DNA of 64,000 bases, from contig JAILNX010000032.1 of the NCBI GenBank assembly GCA_024691085.1, positions 1 to 64,000 of the forward strand, given 5' to 3'. Below the pieces are notes generated by a model. It was not told where the DNA came from and did no database searches. It was given only the letters and a program-made list of their open reading frames with translations. This stretch comes from Clostridiales bacterium (lineage in GTDB: Bacteria; Bacillota; Clostridia; Christensenellales; CAG-138). This document shows, piece after piece, positions 1 to 7,434 of the stretch (position 1 is the first letter of the stretch; every line of letters begins with the position of its first letter). The position numbers and the translations under genes were made by a program.

Positions 1-39
1 ATTTTTTGCACCCGTGCCAGGGGTTCCAGATATCGTGCA

Positions 40-369
40 TTATTCGTTTTGCCGTTCCTTATAGCGGTTACCCCATTCCTGCATGGAATCGAGTATCGGA
101 CGCATGCTCTCGCCGAGCTCGGAGAGGGCGTATTCAACGCGCGGCGGCACCTCGGGATAGACCGTGCGGGTGATTATTCCGTCCGCTTCCATCTGGCGAA
201 GACTGTCGGTCAGCACCTTCTGGCTGATGCTCTCGAGGTTCTTATGAAGCTCGTTGAATCTCCAAGGTCTTCCGAGCAGATTTCTGATGATCAAAAGCTT
301 CCATTTGTTTCCGATGAGAGCGACCGTCGTCGCGACCGGGCAATCCTGCATTTCGGCCTTGGTCTTCAT
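40..369 (-). CDS. HxlR-family winged-helix transcriptional regulator
   Basis: A 109-residue protein made of a single HxlR (MarR-like) winged helix. It has the family's N-terminal Cys-Pro (C10) followed by the T-V-A-L-I-G-N-K-W-K recognition core and the later L-T-D-S-L-R-Q-M-E-A-D-G-I segment. HxlR proteins are dimeric DNA-binding regulators, some sensing thiol-reactive electrophiles through the N-terminal Cys. The start has a strong GGAGGAAC ribosome site upstream and its own promoter. It is transcribed divergently from the macrodomain/sirtuin pair, which makes that pair and itself the likely targets; this is inferred from position only. Confidence 0.9.
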   Translation of the reverse strand: MKTKAEMQDCPVATTVALIGNKWKLLIIRNLLGRPWRFNELHKNLESISQKVLTDSLRQMEADGIITRTVYPEVPPRVEYALSELGESMRPILDSMQEWGNRYKERQNE

Positions 370-407
370 AGTTCCTCCAACACTTTATTTTTTACTGTTA
401 CATTCAT

Positions 408-436
408 ATTTTAATGTGTGAGGCGCAGGCTGTCAA
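408..436 (-). promoter_or_regulatory. Promoter of the HxlR gene
   Basis: On the minus strand a perfect -35 TTGACA (431-436) lies 17 bp from a -10 TAAAAT (408-413). Between this and the divergent promoter at 479 lie short dyads (GTAAGTTAC near 453 and AAGTGCGTACTT near 469) that could be HxlR operators. Confidence 0.6.
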
Positions 437-478
437 TACGGTTACAAAAAGGTAAGTTACGTATAAATAAGTGCGTAC

Positions 479-507
479 TTGCGTCGATGCGCTCTGCAGT
501 TTATAAT
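479..507 (+). promoter_or_regulatory. Promoter of the macrodomain-sirtuin operon
   Basis: TTGCGT (479-484), 17 bp spacer, TATAAT (502-507), leading into a leader of about 20 nt with an AGAAGGGA ribosome site before the ATG at 534. Confidence 0.6.
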
Positions 508-533
508 GAATACTGCAGAAAGAAGGGATTGAA

Positions 534-1304
534 ATGGATCAGAATGAAAAAAGGCTTTGGCTGATAAAATATCTGCTTTCCGAGCGCCCCGAATACGGAA
601 GCATCGTGACCCCAGCGGGCGAAGAAGATCAGAAGCGGCTTTTGAGGAGCCTGTTCAACATAAGGCCGCCGGCGCCCGTTTCAGACGAGTTCCTCATCGT
701 GCAGGACGAGTATCTCAAAGAGACGATACGCGAAAAGGGCGTGTCCGATATAGCGGAGCTGACCCCTGTTGCGAATGGCATTTACCTTTGGCAGGGCGAC
801 ATCACGACGCTCCGTTGTGACGCTATTGTCAACGCGGCAAACTCGGGCATGACGGGCTGCTATCAGCCGTGCCACAACTGCATCGACAACTGCATCCACA
901 CCTACGCGGGCGTGCAGCTTAGAAATGCCAGCGCGGAACTGATGGAAAAGCAGGGCTACGAGGAACCGACCGGGCAGGCAAAGATCACACCCGCATACAA
1001 TCTGCCCTGCAGTTACGTTCTTCACACCGTCGGCCCTATCGTAAACGGCAGGCTTACGGAAAAGCATAAGAAGCTGCTTGCCTCCTGCTACCGCTCGTGT
1101 TTGGAGCTTGCGAAGGCGAACGGCATAAAGAGCCTGGCGTTCTGCTGCATCTCCACGGGAGTTTTCGGGTTCCCGGCGCGGCGCGCTGCGGAGATCGCGG
1201 TGGAGACCGTCAGAGATTATCTTTCTAAAAGCAGTGACATAGAGGTGATTTTCAATGTCTTCAAGGATTCGGATCGTGAAATCTACCGGCAGTTACTCGG
1301 ATAA
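534..1304 (+). CDS. Zinc-type macrodomain protein-ADP-ribose hydrolase
   Basis: A 256-residue protein with an alpha-helical N-terminal extension (about 1-80) and a macrodomain (about 82-256). The ADP-ribose loop shows I-V-N-A-A-N (98-103), followed by the cysteine/histidine-rich stretch 108-122 (C109, C113, H114, C116, C120, H122) typical of the zinc-containing macrodomains linked to class M sirtuins, and the second phosphate loop S-T-G-V-F-G-F-P (207-214). Such enzymes remove ADP-ribose from proteins. Its end overlaps the start of the sirtuin by 50 nt, so the two are translationally coupled and probably act as writer and eraser of the same mark. Function is a family-based call with strong motif support. 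Confidence 0.92.
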   Translation: MDQNEKRLWLIKYLLSERPEYGSIVTPAGEEDQKRLLRSLFNIRPPAPVSDEFLIVQDEYLKETIREKGVSDIAELTPVANGIYLWQGDITTLRCDAIVNAANSGMTGCYQPCHNCIDNCIHTYAGVQLRNASAELMEKQGYEEPTGQAKITPAYNLPCSYVLHTVGPIVNGRLTEKHKKLLASCYRSCLELAKANGIKSLAFCCISTGVFGFPARRAAEIAVETVRDYLSKSSDIEVIFNVFKDSDREIYRQLLG

Positions 1305-2121
1305 TATAGAGCGGCTGAAAAAGGCAATAAATGAAGCCGACGCGATAGTCATCGGCGCCGGCGCGGGGCTTTCGACCTCCGCGGGCTTTACGTACAGCGG
1401 AGAGCGGTTCGAGAAGTATTTCTCGGACTTCGGCAAAAAGTACGGCTTTTCGGATATGTACTCCGGCGGATTCTATCCGTACGCGACGCCCGAGGAGTTC
1501 TGGGCATACTGGTCGAGGTACATACTTGTAAACCGTTACACAGACGCGCCGAAGCCGGTCTATAACAAACTTCTGGAGCTTGTGAAGGACAAGGACTATT
1601 TCGTTATCACAACGAACGTGGATCACTGCTTTCAAAAGGCGGGTTTCGATAAAAAGCGTCTCTTCTACACGCAGGGCGATTACGGGCTCTTCCAGTGCTC
1701 TGTGCCCTGCCACAGCAAAACCTACGACAACGAGGACGATATCCGCGCAATGCACGCGCTTGAAGAGGATATGCGCATCCCAACAGAGCTCATTCCGAAG
1801 TGCCCCGTCTGTAGCAAGCCGATGACGATGAACCTGCGCTCGGATGATAAGTTCGTCGAGGATGAGGGCTGGCATGCTGCGGCTGAACGCTACAACGATT
1901 TCCTTGAAACCCGAAACGGCAAGGTGCTCTTTCTCGAGCTCGGCGTAGGATACAATACGCCGATCATTATCAAGTACCCCTTCTGGGCTATGACGATGAA
2001 GAATCCCGAGGCGACATACGCGTGCGTCAATTACTGCGACGCCTCCTGCCACGAAGAGATAGCGGACCGCTCGATAGTTATCGACGGAGATATCGGAGCC
2101 GTGATAGAGGAACTGCTTTAA
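1255..2121 (+). CDS. Class M sirtuin (SirTM), predicted protein ADP-ribosyltransferase
   Basis: A 288-residue SIR2-fold protein. It shows the NAD-binding G-A-G-A-G-L-S-T-S-A-G (34-44), T-T-N-V-D-H (119-124) and a structural zinc site (C148, C152 and the later C-P-V-C). The histidine of ordinary deacetylase sirtuins (HG) is replaced by Gln (Q140 in T-Q-G-D-Y-G), and N121 is kept. This Asn/Gln arrangement is characteristic of class M sirtuins, which ADP-ribosylate rather than deacetylate. The start is chosen from the good AGAGGTGA ribosome site inside the macrodomain gene. In characterised systems the target is a lipoylated GcvH-like carrier with a dedicated ligase; neither is adjacent here, so the substrate is unknown. 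Confidence 0.92.
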   Translation: MSSRIRIVKSTGSYSDNIERLKKAINEADAIVIGAGAGLSTSAGFTYSGERFEKYFSDFGKKYGFSDMYSGGFYPYATPEEFWAYWSRYILVNRYTDAPKPVYNKLLELVKDKDYFVITTNVDHCFQKAGFDKKRLFYTQGDYGLFQCSVPCHSKTYDNEDDIRAMHALEEDMRIPTELIPKCPVCSKPMTMNLRSDDKFVEDEGWHAAAERYNDFLETRNGKVLFLELGVGYNTPIIIKYPFWAMTMKNPEATYACVNYCDASCHEEIADRSIVIDGDIGAVIEELL

Positions 2122-2134
2122 TGTAATAGAGAGA

Positions 2135-2170
2135 AAAACAGGGTGCATCAGAGTGATGCGTCCTGTTTTT
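2135..2170 (+). terminator. Intrinsic terminator after the sirtuin gene
   Basis: Stem AAAACAGG...CCTGTTTT continued by TGCATCA/TGATGCG with a GAG loop (2151-2153), ending in a T run. It closes the macrodomain-sirtuin operon 13 nt after its stop codon. Confidence 0.85.
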
Positions 2171-2197
2171 CGGTTTACTCTTTTTGGCGGTTGGCTT

Positions 2198-2487
2198 TTA
2201 CAGTGACGCGGTGAATATCTGGGCGATATCCTTTTCAAGGAGAGATGCCCAAGCCTCCTCAAGCCCTTCGTTCTCGACGACGTGATGGCCATCTCGCCTA
2301 TGCGGGATCCGTCGATGCCTACCTCGCGAAGGCGCATCGGAATGCCGACGGACTCGAAGAATTCATAGGTTGCCTTTATCGCCCTTTCCGAGATCTCGAA
2401 ATCATCAAGCGAAGCATCGATTCCGAACACGTTCACTCCGTATTTGACAAAGCGGCCAACGGTCTTTTCGCCGAGGATATGCTTAAT
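2198..2487 (-). pseudogene. Relic of an iron-containing alcohol dehydrogenase (C-terminal end)
   Basis: Read on the minus strand, about 67 codons (2487 to 2287) match the C-terminal helical region of butanol-dehydrogenase-like Fe-ADHs (F-V-K-Y-G-V-N-V-F-G-I-D, then F-F-E-S-V-G-I-P-M-R-L-R-E-V-G-I-D). At about 2284 one base is missing; shifting frame restores the expected H-H-V-V-E-N-E-G-L-E-E-A-W ending and a TAA at 2198-2200. The NAD-binding and metal-binding parts are absent and the flanking DNA shows no further similarity. This is therefore a truncated, frameshifted fossil, not a single sequencing error. It fills most of the 560-nt gap between the sirtuin and GNAT genes. Confidence 0.75.
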
Positions 2488-2616
2488 ATTGTAAAATCGG
2501 CAATACTGGTATTGGATCCGAAGTGCAAGCCGGAGACGCATCTTTTGCAAGAGGGATCCCGCCCGCTCCGCCGTCATAGGCTTCTTTTCCCTTTAATGGC
2601 AAGACGGAATTCTTTG

Positions 2617-2645
2617 TTGATACTTCCAATCGGGAATGGTATAAT
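2617..2645 (+). promoter_or_regulatory. Promoter of the GNAT gene
   Basis: TTGATA (2617-2622), 17 bp, TATAAT (2640-2645), with an ACGGGGAACG ribosome site ahead of the ATG at 2682. Confidence 0.65.
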
Positions 2646-2681
2646 CGATCTGTCAAATCGCGAATAACGGGGAACGTAAAA

Positions 2682-3182
2682 ATGGACGTTTCAAAACTTT
2701 CAGATAACTACTTTGTGCGGTCTTTGAACCGATCGGATATCGGCATGATCCTCTCATTATGCAGAAAGAACGATCTGTACTATCAGTACTGTCCGCCTGT
2801 CTTTTCGGAACATAGCATTCTTCATGATATGGAAGCCTTGCCTCCGCGAAAAAGTCTTTCCGACAAGCATTATGTAGGCTTTTTCAAGGACGGCGCCCTG
2901 ATTGCCGTGATGGATCTCATTGAGGCGTATCCTGATGAGAAAACTGCGTTTATCGGCTTTTTTATGACGGACACGGCTATTCAGAACAAAGGCGTCGGAA
3001 GCGCGTTGATCGAGGAAGTATGTTCCTTCCTTCGAGGAGAAGGCTTTACAAGCGTACGGCTCGGATGGGTGAAAGGGAATCCACAGTCGGAGCATTTTTG
3101 GCATAAATGCGGCTTTACGGAGACCGGAGCTTTATACGAGACAAACGCATATACTGTAATTGTTGCGCAAAGAGCCTTATGA
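2682..3182 (+). CDS. GNAT-family N-acetyltransferase
   Basis: A 166-residue single-domain GNAT. The acetyl-CoA pyrophosphate loop is visible as Q-N-K-G-V-G-S-A (about 104-111, pattern Q/RxxGxG/A), followed by the alpha-helix I-E-E-V-C-S-F-L and the C-terminal N-P-Q-S-E-H-F-W-H-K-C-G-F motif common to the family. Acceptor substrate cannot be told. It is a stand-alone gene with its own promoter, between the Fe-ADH relic and a convergent glycosyltransferase. Confidence 0.85.
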   Translation: MDVSKLSDNYFVRSLNRSDIGMILSLCRKNDLYYQYCPPVFSEHSILHDMEALPPRKSLSDKHYVGFFKDGALIAVMDLIEAYPDEKTAFIGFFMTDTAIQNKGVGSALIEEVCSFLRGEGFTSVRLGWVKGNPQSEHFWHKCGFTETGALYETNAYTVIVAQRAL

Positions 3183-3290
3183 TCCCGGCTGCCGGTCTAT
3201 TTGCGGAAATGTCTTTCGGGAAGTCTATCGCACGTAAAAGTGATCCCATCCGCTCCGTATGTTTGAATGAAAAGAAAGCGCCCGCGCAAT

Positions 3291-3310
3291 AATGCGCAGA
3301 CGCATTTTTA
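3291..3310. terminator. Small hairpin between convergent GNAT and glycosyltransferase genes
   Basis: AATGCG-CAGA-CGCATT followed by TTTT on the plus strand. The minus-strand transcript also carries a GC-rich stretch and a TTTCTTTT tail just beyond, so it may stop both genes. Nothing recognisable is coded between 3183 and 3290. Confidence 0.5.
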
Positions 3311-3330
3311 ATATCCTGTCGGGGCGCCGC

Positions 3331-4728
3331 TCAGCTATTCTCGCGGTGCTTCTTTACCAATGCCGCGTACCTGAGCTTCTTAAACCAGCTGCCGATCGGA
3401 TACGACAGCACGCCGGCCGGGACGCCGACGATCCAGGCATATTTCCAGCCGATGAGAGAGCCGGTAAGCACGGTCAGGGCGGGGGCGATGACCCAGTACA
3501 GCAGCCTGAATCTCGAACAATCCTTGTTAAGCTCCTTGACGATATCGACGCCGTTCGATCTGTGCGGCGCGTTCTCTATGAATTCCGCCGCGCCGGCCGT
3601 GCCGGGGCAGGACCGCAGGTCCTTACTGCATTCCATCGCCGCCTGCGCGTATTCTTCACTGTCGAGTATCTTTCGCACGGCTGCCCGGATACCCGCAGCC
3701 GAATCGTCTTTGAGGATAACGCCGGCGTTCAGCTCCTCGGCCCGCCTTGCAACGGCCTTCTGCTCGCTCGTCTGCGGATAGAGCACCATCGGCGCTGCCA
3801 TATACATGCTCTCCGAAACGCTGTTCATTCCGCAGTGGGTGATGAAGGCGTTCGCCCTTGAAAGCACGTCGAGCTGGTCGACGTAAGGATAGACCTTGAT
3901 ATTATCGGGAAGGACTCCGAGCGAATCACGGTCAAGCGCATTGCCGCAGGAAATGATCACGTCGACGTCCTCGCCTTTAAGGGCTTCGATGCATTTGCCG
4001 TAGAAATCCGGCCTGTCGTTTATTACGGTGCCCATTGAGATGTAGACGAGCGGACGCGCGTTATCTTTTTTCGGCCCGGCTTTCGAAAACACCGAGGGAC
4101 CGACAAATGCGTAATGATCCGTGAAGCTCTCGACGCAGGGCTGGAACCTGCGGGACGTGTAAACGACCGAATCGGTATCGTTGTCGCTCTGGATCAGCGA
4201 CAGGGTATTCTTCACGTGATAGCCGTAGGGCTCGAGCTTCTTAAGCTCTTTGGTAAGCCTCGGAAGGCCGAAGATCATATCCGCGAGCTCCTTCGGGGAG
4301 TTCTTCATGTACTGCGAGGAGATCTGGTTGAAAGCAAAAGTGCTGGTGGATACGACCATCGGTACGTTGTGCTTCCACGCGTTCAGCTTGCCCCAGAAGC
4401 AAACCGAATCGGTGTAGACGACGTCGGGACGGAAGGACTTGAACTCCTTGTCAAGGAACCCGTCCATCGCGAGCGTGAGGCGGATATCCTGCACGGCAAG
4501 CTCCGTGGAGGATACGGCCTTGAGGCCGGCTTCTTCCCGCTCCGATAAGGAGGGGAGGAACCTGTCGCACGAAACGAACTCCGCTCCGGAGGCGGCTATC
4601 TTCTTTTCGAATTCATTGAACGAGTAGAACCTGACAGCGTTGCCGCGCTTGACAAGCTCGGAAGCGACGGGGATCATCGGATTCGTATGCCCGTGAGCGG
4701 GGATGCAGAAAAAGGCGATCTTCTTCAT
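3331..4728 (-). CDS. MGT-type glycosyltransferase (GT1) with C-terminal membrane hairpin
   Basis: A 465-residue GT-B enzyme of the macrolide-glycosyltransferase/UGT type. The N-terminal P-A-H-G-H-T-N-P (about 9-16) and the C-terminal nucleotide-sugar motif T-H-C-G-M-N-S-V-S-E-S-M with a following P-Q-T-S-E-Q are both clear. Unlike soluble MGTs it ends with about 60 residues holding two hydrophobic segments (L-L-Y-W-V-I-A-P-A-L-T-V-L and Y-A-W-I-V-G-V-P-A-G-V-L), implying membrane attachment and perhaps a lipid acceptor. It overlaps the upstream AbrB-like gene by ATGA and is surely co-transcribed. Acceptor and sugar are unknown. Confidence 0.85.
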   Translation of the reverse strand: MKKIAFFCIPAHGHTNPMIPVASELVKRGNAVRFYSFNEFEKKIAASGAEFVSCDRFLPSLSEREEAGLKAVSSTELAVQDIRLTLAMDGFLDKEFKSFRPDVVYTDSVCFWGKLNAWKHNVPMVVSTSTFAFNQISSQYMKNSPKELADMIFGLPRLTKELKKLEPYGYHVKNTLSLIQSDNDTDSVVYTSRRFQPCVESFTDHYAFVGPSVFSKAGPKKDNARPLVYISMGTVINDRPDFYGKCIEALKGEDVDVIISCGNALDRDSLGVLPDNIKVYPYVDQLDVLSRANAFITHCGMNSVSESMYMAAPMVLYPQTSEQKAVARRAEELNAGVILKDDSAAGIRAAVRKILDSEEYAQAAMECSKDLRSCPGTAGAAEFIENAPHRSNGVDIVKELNKDCSRFRLLYWVIAPALTVLTGSLIGWKYAWIVGVPAGVLSYPIGSWFKKLRYAALVKKHRENS

Positions 4729-4943
4729 TTTTCGTCACCTTCCTCATCCTCGAAAACTGCGGAGAATATCCCGGAAACGGCGCCCTTCGGAGGGATGGCC
4801 ATGCCCCTTTGCTCGTCGCCGAGTATCAAAAGGGTATCGCCGGGCTTTATTCCGAAAATCTCACGCGCCTGCTTGGGGATCACGATCTGTCCCTTTTCGC
4901 CGACCGTAGCGGTCCACGCATATCTGCCCTCGGGTTTAGACAT
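4725..4943 (-). CDS. AbrB/MazE/SpoVT-family DNA-binding protein
   Basis: A 72-residue protein whose residues 6-52 form a swapped-hairpin AbrB domain (T-V-G-E-K-G-Q-I-V-I-P-K-Q-A-R-E-I-F-G-I with the following P-G-D-T-L-L-I-L-G-D). It has a GAGGTGA ribosome site and overlaps the glycosyltransferase gene by 4 nt. AbrB-like proteins act as dimeric repressors or as antitoxins; no toxin is adjacent, so a local regulator of the glycosyltransferase is the simplest reading. Confidence 0.88.
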   Translation of the reverse strand: MSKPEGRYAWTATVGEKGQIVIPKQAREIFGIKPGDTLLILGDEQRGMAIPPKGAVSGIFSAVFEDEEGDEK

Positions 4944-4978
4944 ATTGATTCACCTCAAAAGTATGATCTGTATAACAA

Positions 4979-5007
4979 ATCATACCACGGCGACCTCTGC
5001 CTGTCAA
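4979..5007 (-). promoter_or_regulatory. Promoter of the abrB-glycosyltransferase operon
   Basis: On the minus strand, TTGACA (5002-5007), 17 bp, TATGAT (4979-4984). Confidence 0.6.
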
Positions 5008-5053
5008 TAGGGCAGGATAATATAACTTCGGGATGACTGTTATGAAGTCGGCA

Positions 5054-5083
5054 TTGGACAATCAAGACGTTTTCTGCTATAAT
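5054..5083 (+). promoter_or_regulatory. Promoter of the flavodoxin-fold reductase gene
   Basis: TTGGAC (5054-5059), 18 bp, TATAAT (5078-5083). Because transcription would begin near 5090, the ATG at 5140 is favoured over any start at 5083. Confidence 0.6.
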
Positions 5084-5139
5084 TGCCTATTGTAAACCCA
5101 TGCGATCCGGTGAAAAAGCAATATGAAGGGAGATTAATT

Positions 5140-5682
5140 ATGAGCAAAAAGGTGCTTATACTTTCGGGAAGCCCCAGGAAGGGCGGCAATTCAGACCTTC
5201 TCTGCGACGAGTTCATGCGCGGAGCGATAGAGGCAGGGAATGAGGTCGAGAAGATCCGCGTCGCGGAGAAGAAGATCGGCTACTGCAGCGGATGCTACTA
5301 CTGCGTAACGTCGGGCGGCGTGTGTGCGAAGAAGGACGACATGGCCGAGATCCTTCAGAAAATGATCGATGCGGACGTCATCGTGCTTTCAAGCCCCGTT
5401 TATTTCTACTCCATAGACGCTCAGCTAAAAGCTGTCATCGACCGCACGGTCGCCCGCTGGATGGAGGTCAAGAACAAGGAGTTCTACTATATCGTCACCT
5501 GCGCCGACACCGAGAGGCAATCGCAGGAGCGCACGATCGAGTGCTTCCGCGGGTATCTCGACTGCGTCGAGGGGGCGAAGGAGATGGGCGTGATCTACGG
5601 CACGGGCGTCTATGCGCCCGGCGAGATCAGAAACACTCCCGCCTATATAGAGGCGTACGAGATGGGAAGATCGGTTAAATAA
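5140..5682 (+). CDS. NADPH-dependent FMN reductase / flavodoxin-fold oxidoreductase
   Basis: A 180-residue protein beginning right after an AAGGGAGAT ribosome site. The FMN-phosphate loop is S-G-S-P-R-K-G-G-N-S (about 8-17), followed by the C-S-G-C-Y-Y-C segment seen in many clostridial NADPH-dependent FMN reductases of the WrbA/iron-sulfur-flavoprotein-like group, and S-S-P-V-Y-F-Y-S at the isoalloxazine site. The cysteine spacing is not the full four-cysteine ISF cluster motif, so a [4Fe-4S] cluster is not claimed. Likely role: NAD(P)H-dependent reduction of flavin, quinone or another small acceptor. Single-gene unit. Confidence 0.85.
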   Translation: MSKKVLILSGSPRKGGNSDLLCDEFMRGAIEAGNEVEKIRVAEKKIGYCSGCYYCVTSGGVCAKKDDMAEILQKMIDADVIVLSSPVYFYSIDAQLKAVIDRTVARWMEVKNKEFYYIVTCADTERQSQERTIECFRGYLDCVEGAKEMGVIYGTGVYAPGEIRNTPAYIEAYEMGRSVK

Positions 5683-5688
5683 ATTAGC

Positions 5689-5717
5689 AAAGGCTGCACG
5701 GTCGTGCAGCCTTTTTC
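5689..5717. terminator. Bidirectional terminator between convergent genes
   Basis: AAAGGCTGCACG-GT-CGTGCAGCCTTT with a T run on the plus strand and an A run 5' that becomes a U tract for the opposing PepSY transcript. Confidence 0.85.
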
Positions 5718-5759
5718 GATCAACAGGGAGGACGCCCTTGACCGGTTTTTGACGGTTCG

Positions 5760-6509
5760 TCAGACGGCGCCTTCCGCGGGTGCTTCCGCTCCGCCATCAT
5801 GTCCGTGTCCCCCGTGGGAATGCCCGGTCGCTTCGCCGACGGTCTTATCGAGTATCTCGCCGTTTACGGGGTCGATCTTATAGGAATATCTCTGCCCGTC
5901 GTATCTGAAGCTGACCTTGTAGACTACGGTACCGTCTCTGTCGGAGAGCCTTGCTCTGACTCTCTCGACCTGCTCTGATGTGAGTCCTGCGTCCGCGAGG
6001 GCGATCTCCTTCGCCGCGTCCTTGCCTATCGCGTTCTCGGGCTCTGCGGGTTCCTCGGGCCTTTCGTGGGAGCCGTGCCCGTCGTGGGAATGCTCGGTCG
6101 TTTTGCCGACGGTCTTATTGAGTATCTCGCCGCTTACGGGGTCGATCTTATAGGAATATCTCTGTCCGTCATAATTGAAGCTGACTCTGTAGACCAGGTT
6201 CCCGTCTCTGTCGGAGAGCCTTGCTCTGACTCTCTCGACCTGCTCTGATGTGAATCCGCCATCGTTAAGGGCGATCTCTTTCGCCGCGTCCTTGCCTATC
6301 GCGTTCTCGGGCTCAGCCGGCTCCTCGGGTCTTGCGTGAGCGCCGCGTCCGCGGTCTCTCTGCCTGCTCTCGGTGACCGAGGTCTCGGTCTTCGCCGTTC
6401 CGTCGGAGGCATCCGACGCTCTTTCCGCCAGCACCGCGGGAACCGCGGCCATTATGAGCGCCGTGCCCGTCAGTATTGCTGCTATGATCCTTACTCTTTT
6501 CTTCTTCAT
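5760..6509 (-). CDS. Secreted protein with two tandem PepSY domains and His-rich linkers
   Basis: A 249-residue protein starting at the ATG after AAAGGAGTGA. It has an N-terminal signal peptide (K-K-K-R-V-R then a hydrophobic run ending A-V-L-A). Two PepSY domains (about 80-150 and 170-240) are nearly identical, including A-K-E-I-A-L, E-Q-V-E-R-V-R-A-R-L and Y-S-Y-K-I-D-P-V. The unit repeats every 90 residues (270 bp in DNA) and each ends in a histidine/glycine run (H-S-H-D-G-H-G-S-H and H-S-H-G-G-H-G-H) that could bind metal. PepSY domains are extracytoplasmic and often inhibitory or chaperone-like. It is divergent from the two-component system, a common PepSY arrangement. Confidence 0.85.
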   Translation of the reverse strand: MKKKRVRIIAAILTGTALIMAAVPAVLAERASDASDGTAKTETSVTESRQRDRGRGAHARPEEPAEPENAIGKDAAKEIALNDGGFTSEQVERVRARLSDRDGNLVYRVSFNYDGQRYSYKIDPVSGEILNKTVGKTTEHSHDGHGSHERPEEPAEPENAIGKDAAKEIALADAGLTSEQVERVRARLSDRDGTVVYKVSFRYDGQRYSYKIDPVNGEILDKTVGEATGHSHGGHGHDGGAEAPAEGAV

Positions 6510-6673
6510 TTGTATCACTCCTTTGATCGTTTTTTTTCGCGGTCTTTTCCGTTCCGCTGACCGCATTATAGCAGGCTTAATGCGGTCACTTCTCCGAAAA
6601 CGGACGGCGAAACATACGAAATTCATACGTATTATTTCGTGCGTTTTGCGGCAGGCGGGAAGCGCATTTATCG

Positions 6674-6702
6674 TTGCATTCACTTTAAAAAACTGCTAAA
6701 AT
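6674..6702 (+). promoter_or_regulatory. Promoter of the two-component system
   Basis: TTGCAT (6674-6679), 17 bp, TAAAAT (6697-6702), 30 nt before the ATG at 6733. The PepSY gene is read away on the other strand from the same 220-nt gap. Confidence 0.6.
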
Positions 6703-6732
6703 ATCATTTAAGAATTGCTAAGGAGGCGCGCG

Positions 6733-7434
6733 ATGGAAAAGACAGCAAAGACCGTCTATATAGCCGACGACGATGAAAATATCAGGCAGGTGATAAAGAC
6801 CTTCCTTTTAAACGACGGTTACGCCGTGGAGGATTTTCCCACCGGCGACGCGCTTCTTGAGCGCTTTTCGTCCGCTCCGTGCGACCTTGCGATACTCGAC
6901 GTAATGATGCCGGGCAGGGACGGATTCGCCGTGCTGACCGAGCTTCGCAAGACGAGCACCGTTCCCATCATAATGCTCACCGCGCGCGATTCCGAGAACG
7001 ATTTCGCGATGGGACTCGGTCTCGGGAGCGACGATTACATCACGAAGCCATTCTCCGCGATGGCGCTTCTGATGCGCGTGCGGGCGATATTCCGCCGCAT
7101 CGAGTTTGAGAATAAAAAATACCGTCCCGCGGAGGACGGAAAGGTCGGAGCCGGAGACCTGACCCTCGACGAGGCGGGGAGGAGCGTGCTCCTTTCGGGC
7201 GAACCTCTGCCGCTTACGCCCACCGAATACGGCGTGCTGAGGCACCTGATGCTTCACAAGGGAGAGGCAGTCTCCCGCGAGGAGCTTCTGAACCGTGTGT
7301 GGGGTTTCGAGTCGATAGTCGAGACAAGGGCGACCGACGACACCGTTAGGAGGCTTCGCCAGAAGCTTAACGGCAGCGGAGTCGTGATCTCGGCAGTATG
7401 GGGCTACGGCTTCAAGCTGGAGGAGGCGCAATGA
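6733..7434 (+). CDS. OmpR/PhoB-family response regulator
   Basis: A 233-residue regulator. The receiver domain (1-120) has the acidic pair D-D-D near residue 12, phospho-acceptor Asp in L-A-I-L-D-V-M-M-P-G, the conserved Thr in M-L-T-A-R and Lys in Y-I-T-K-P-F. The C-terminal winged helix has L-T-P-T-E-Y-G-V-L-R-H-L and V-W-G-F, ending with a typical V-W-G-Y-G-F-K. The start at 6733 follows AAGGAGGCGC; an upstream ATG at 6715 would place the ribosome site inside the gene and is rejected. Overlaps the kinase gene by ATGA. Confidence 0.95.
   Translation: MEKTAKTVYIADDDENIRQVIKTFLLNDGYAVEDFPTGDALLERFSSAPCDLAILDVMMPGRDGFAVLTELRKTSTVPIIMLTARDSENDFAMGLGLGSDDYITKPFSAMALLMRVRAIFRRIEFENKKYRPAEDGKVGAGDLTLDEAGRSVLLSGEPLPLTPTEYGVLRHLMLHKGEAVSREELLNRVWGFESIVETRATDDTVRRLRQKLNGSGVVISAVWGYGFKLEEAQ

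Noticed and set aside
2198-2487. Fe-ADH relic explained as a sequencing error in an intact gene
   Set aside because: Only the last quarter of the gene is present; the NAD- and metal-binding regions are missing.
1261-2577. Open minus-strand frame of 438 codons opposite the sirtuin gene
   Set aside because: Antisense to a well-supported gene and without its own motifs in that region; only its first third, 2487-2287, carries real Fe-ADH similarity and is annotated as a relic.
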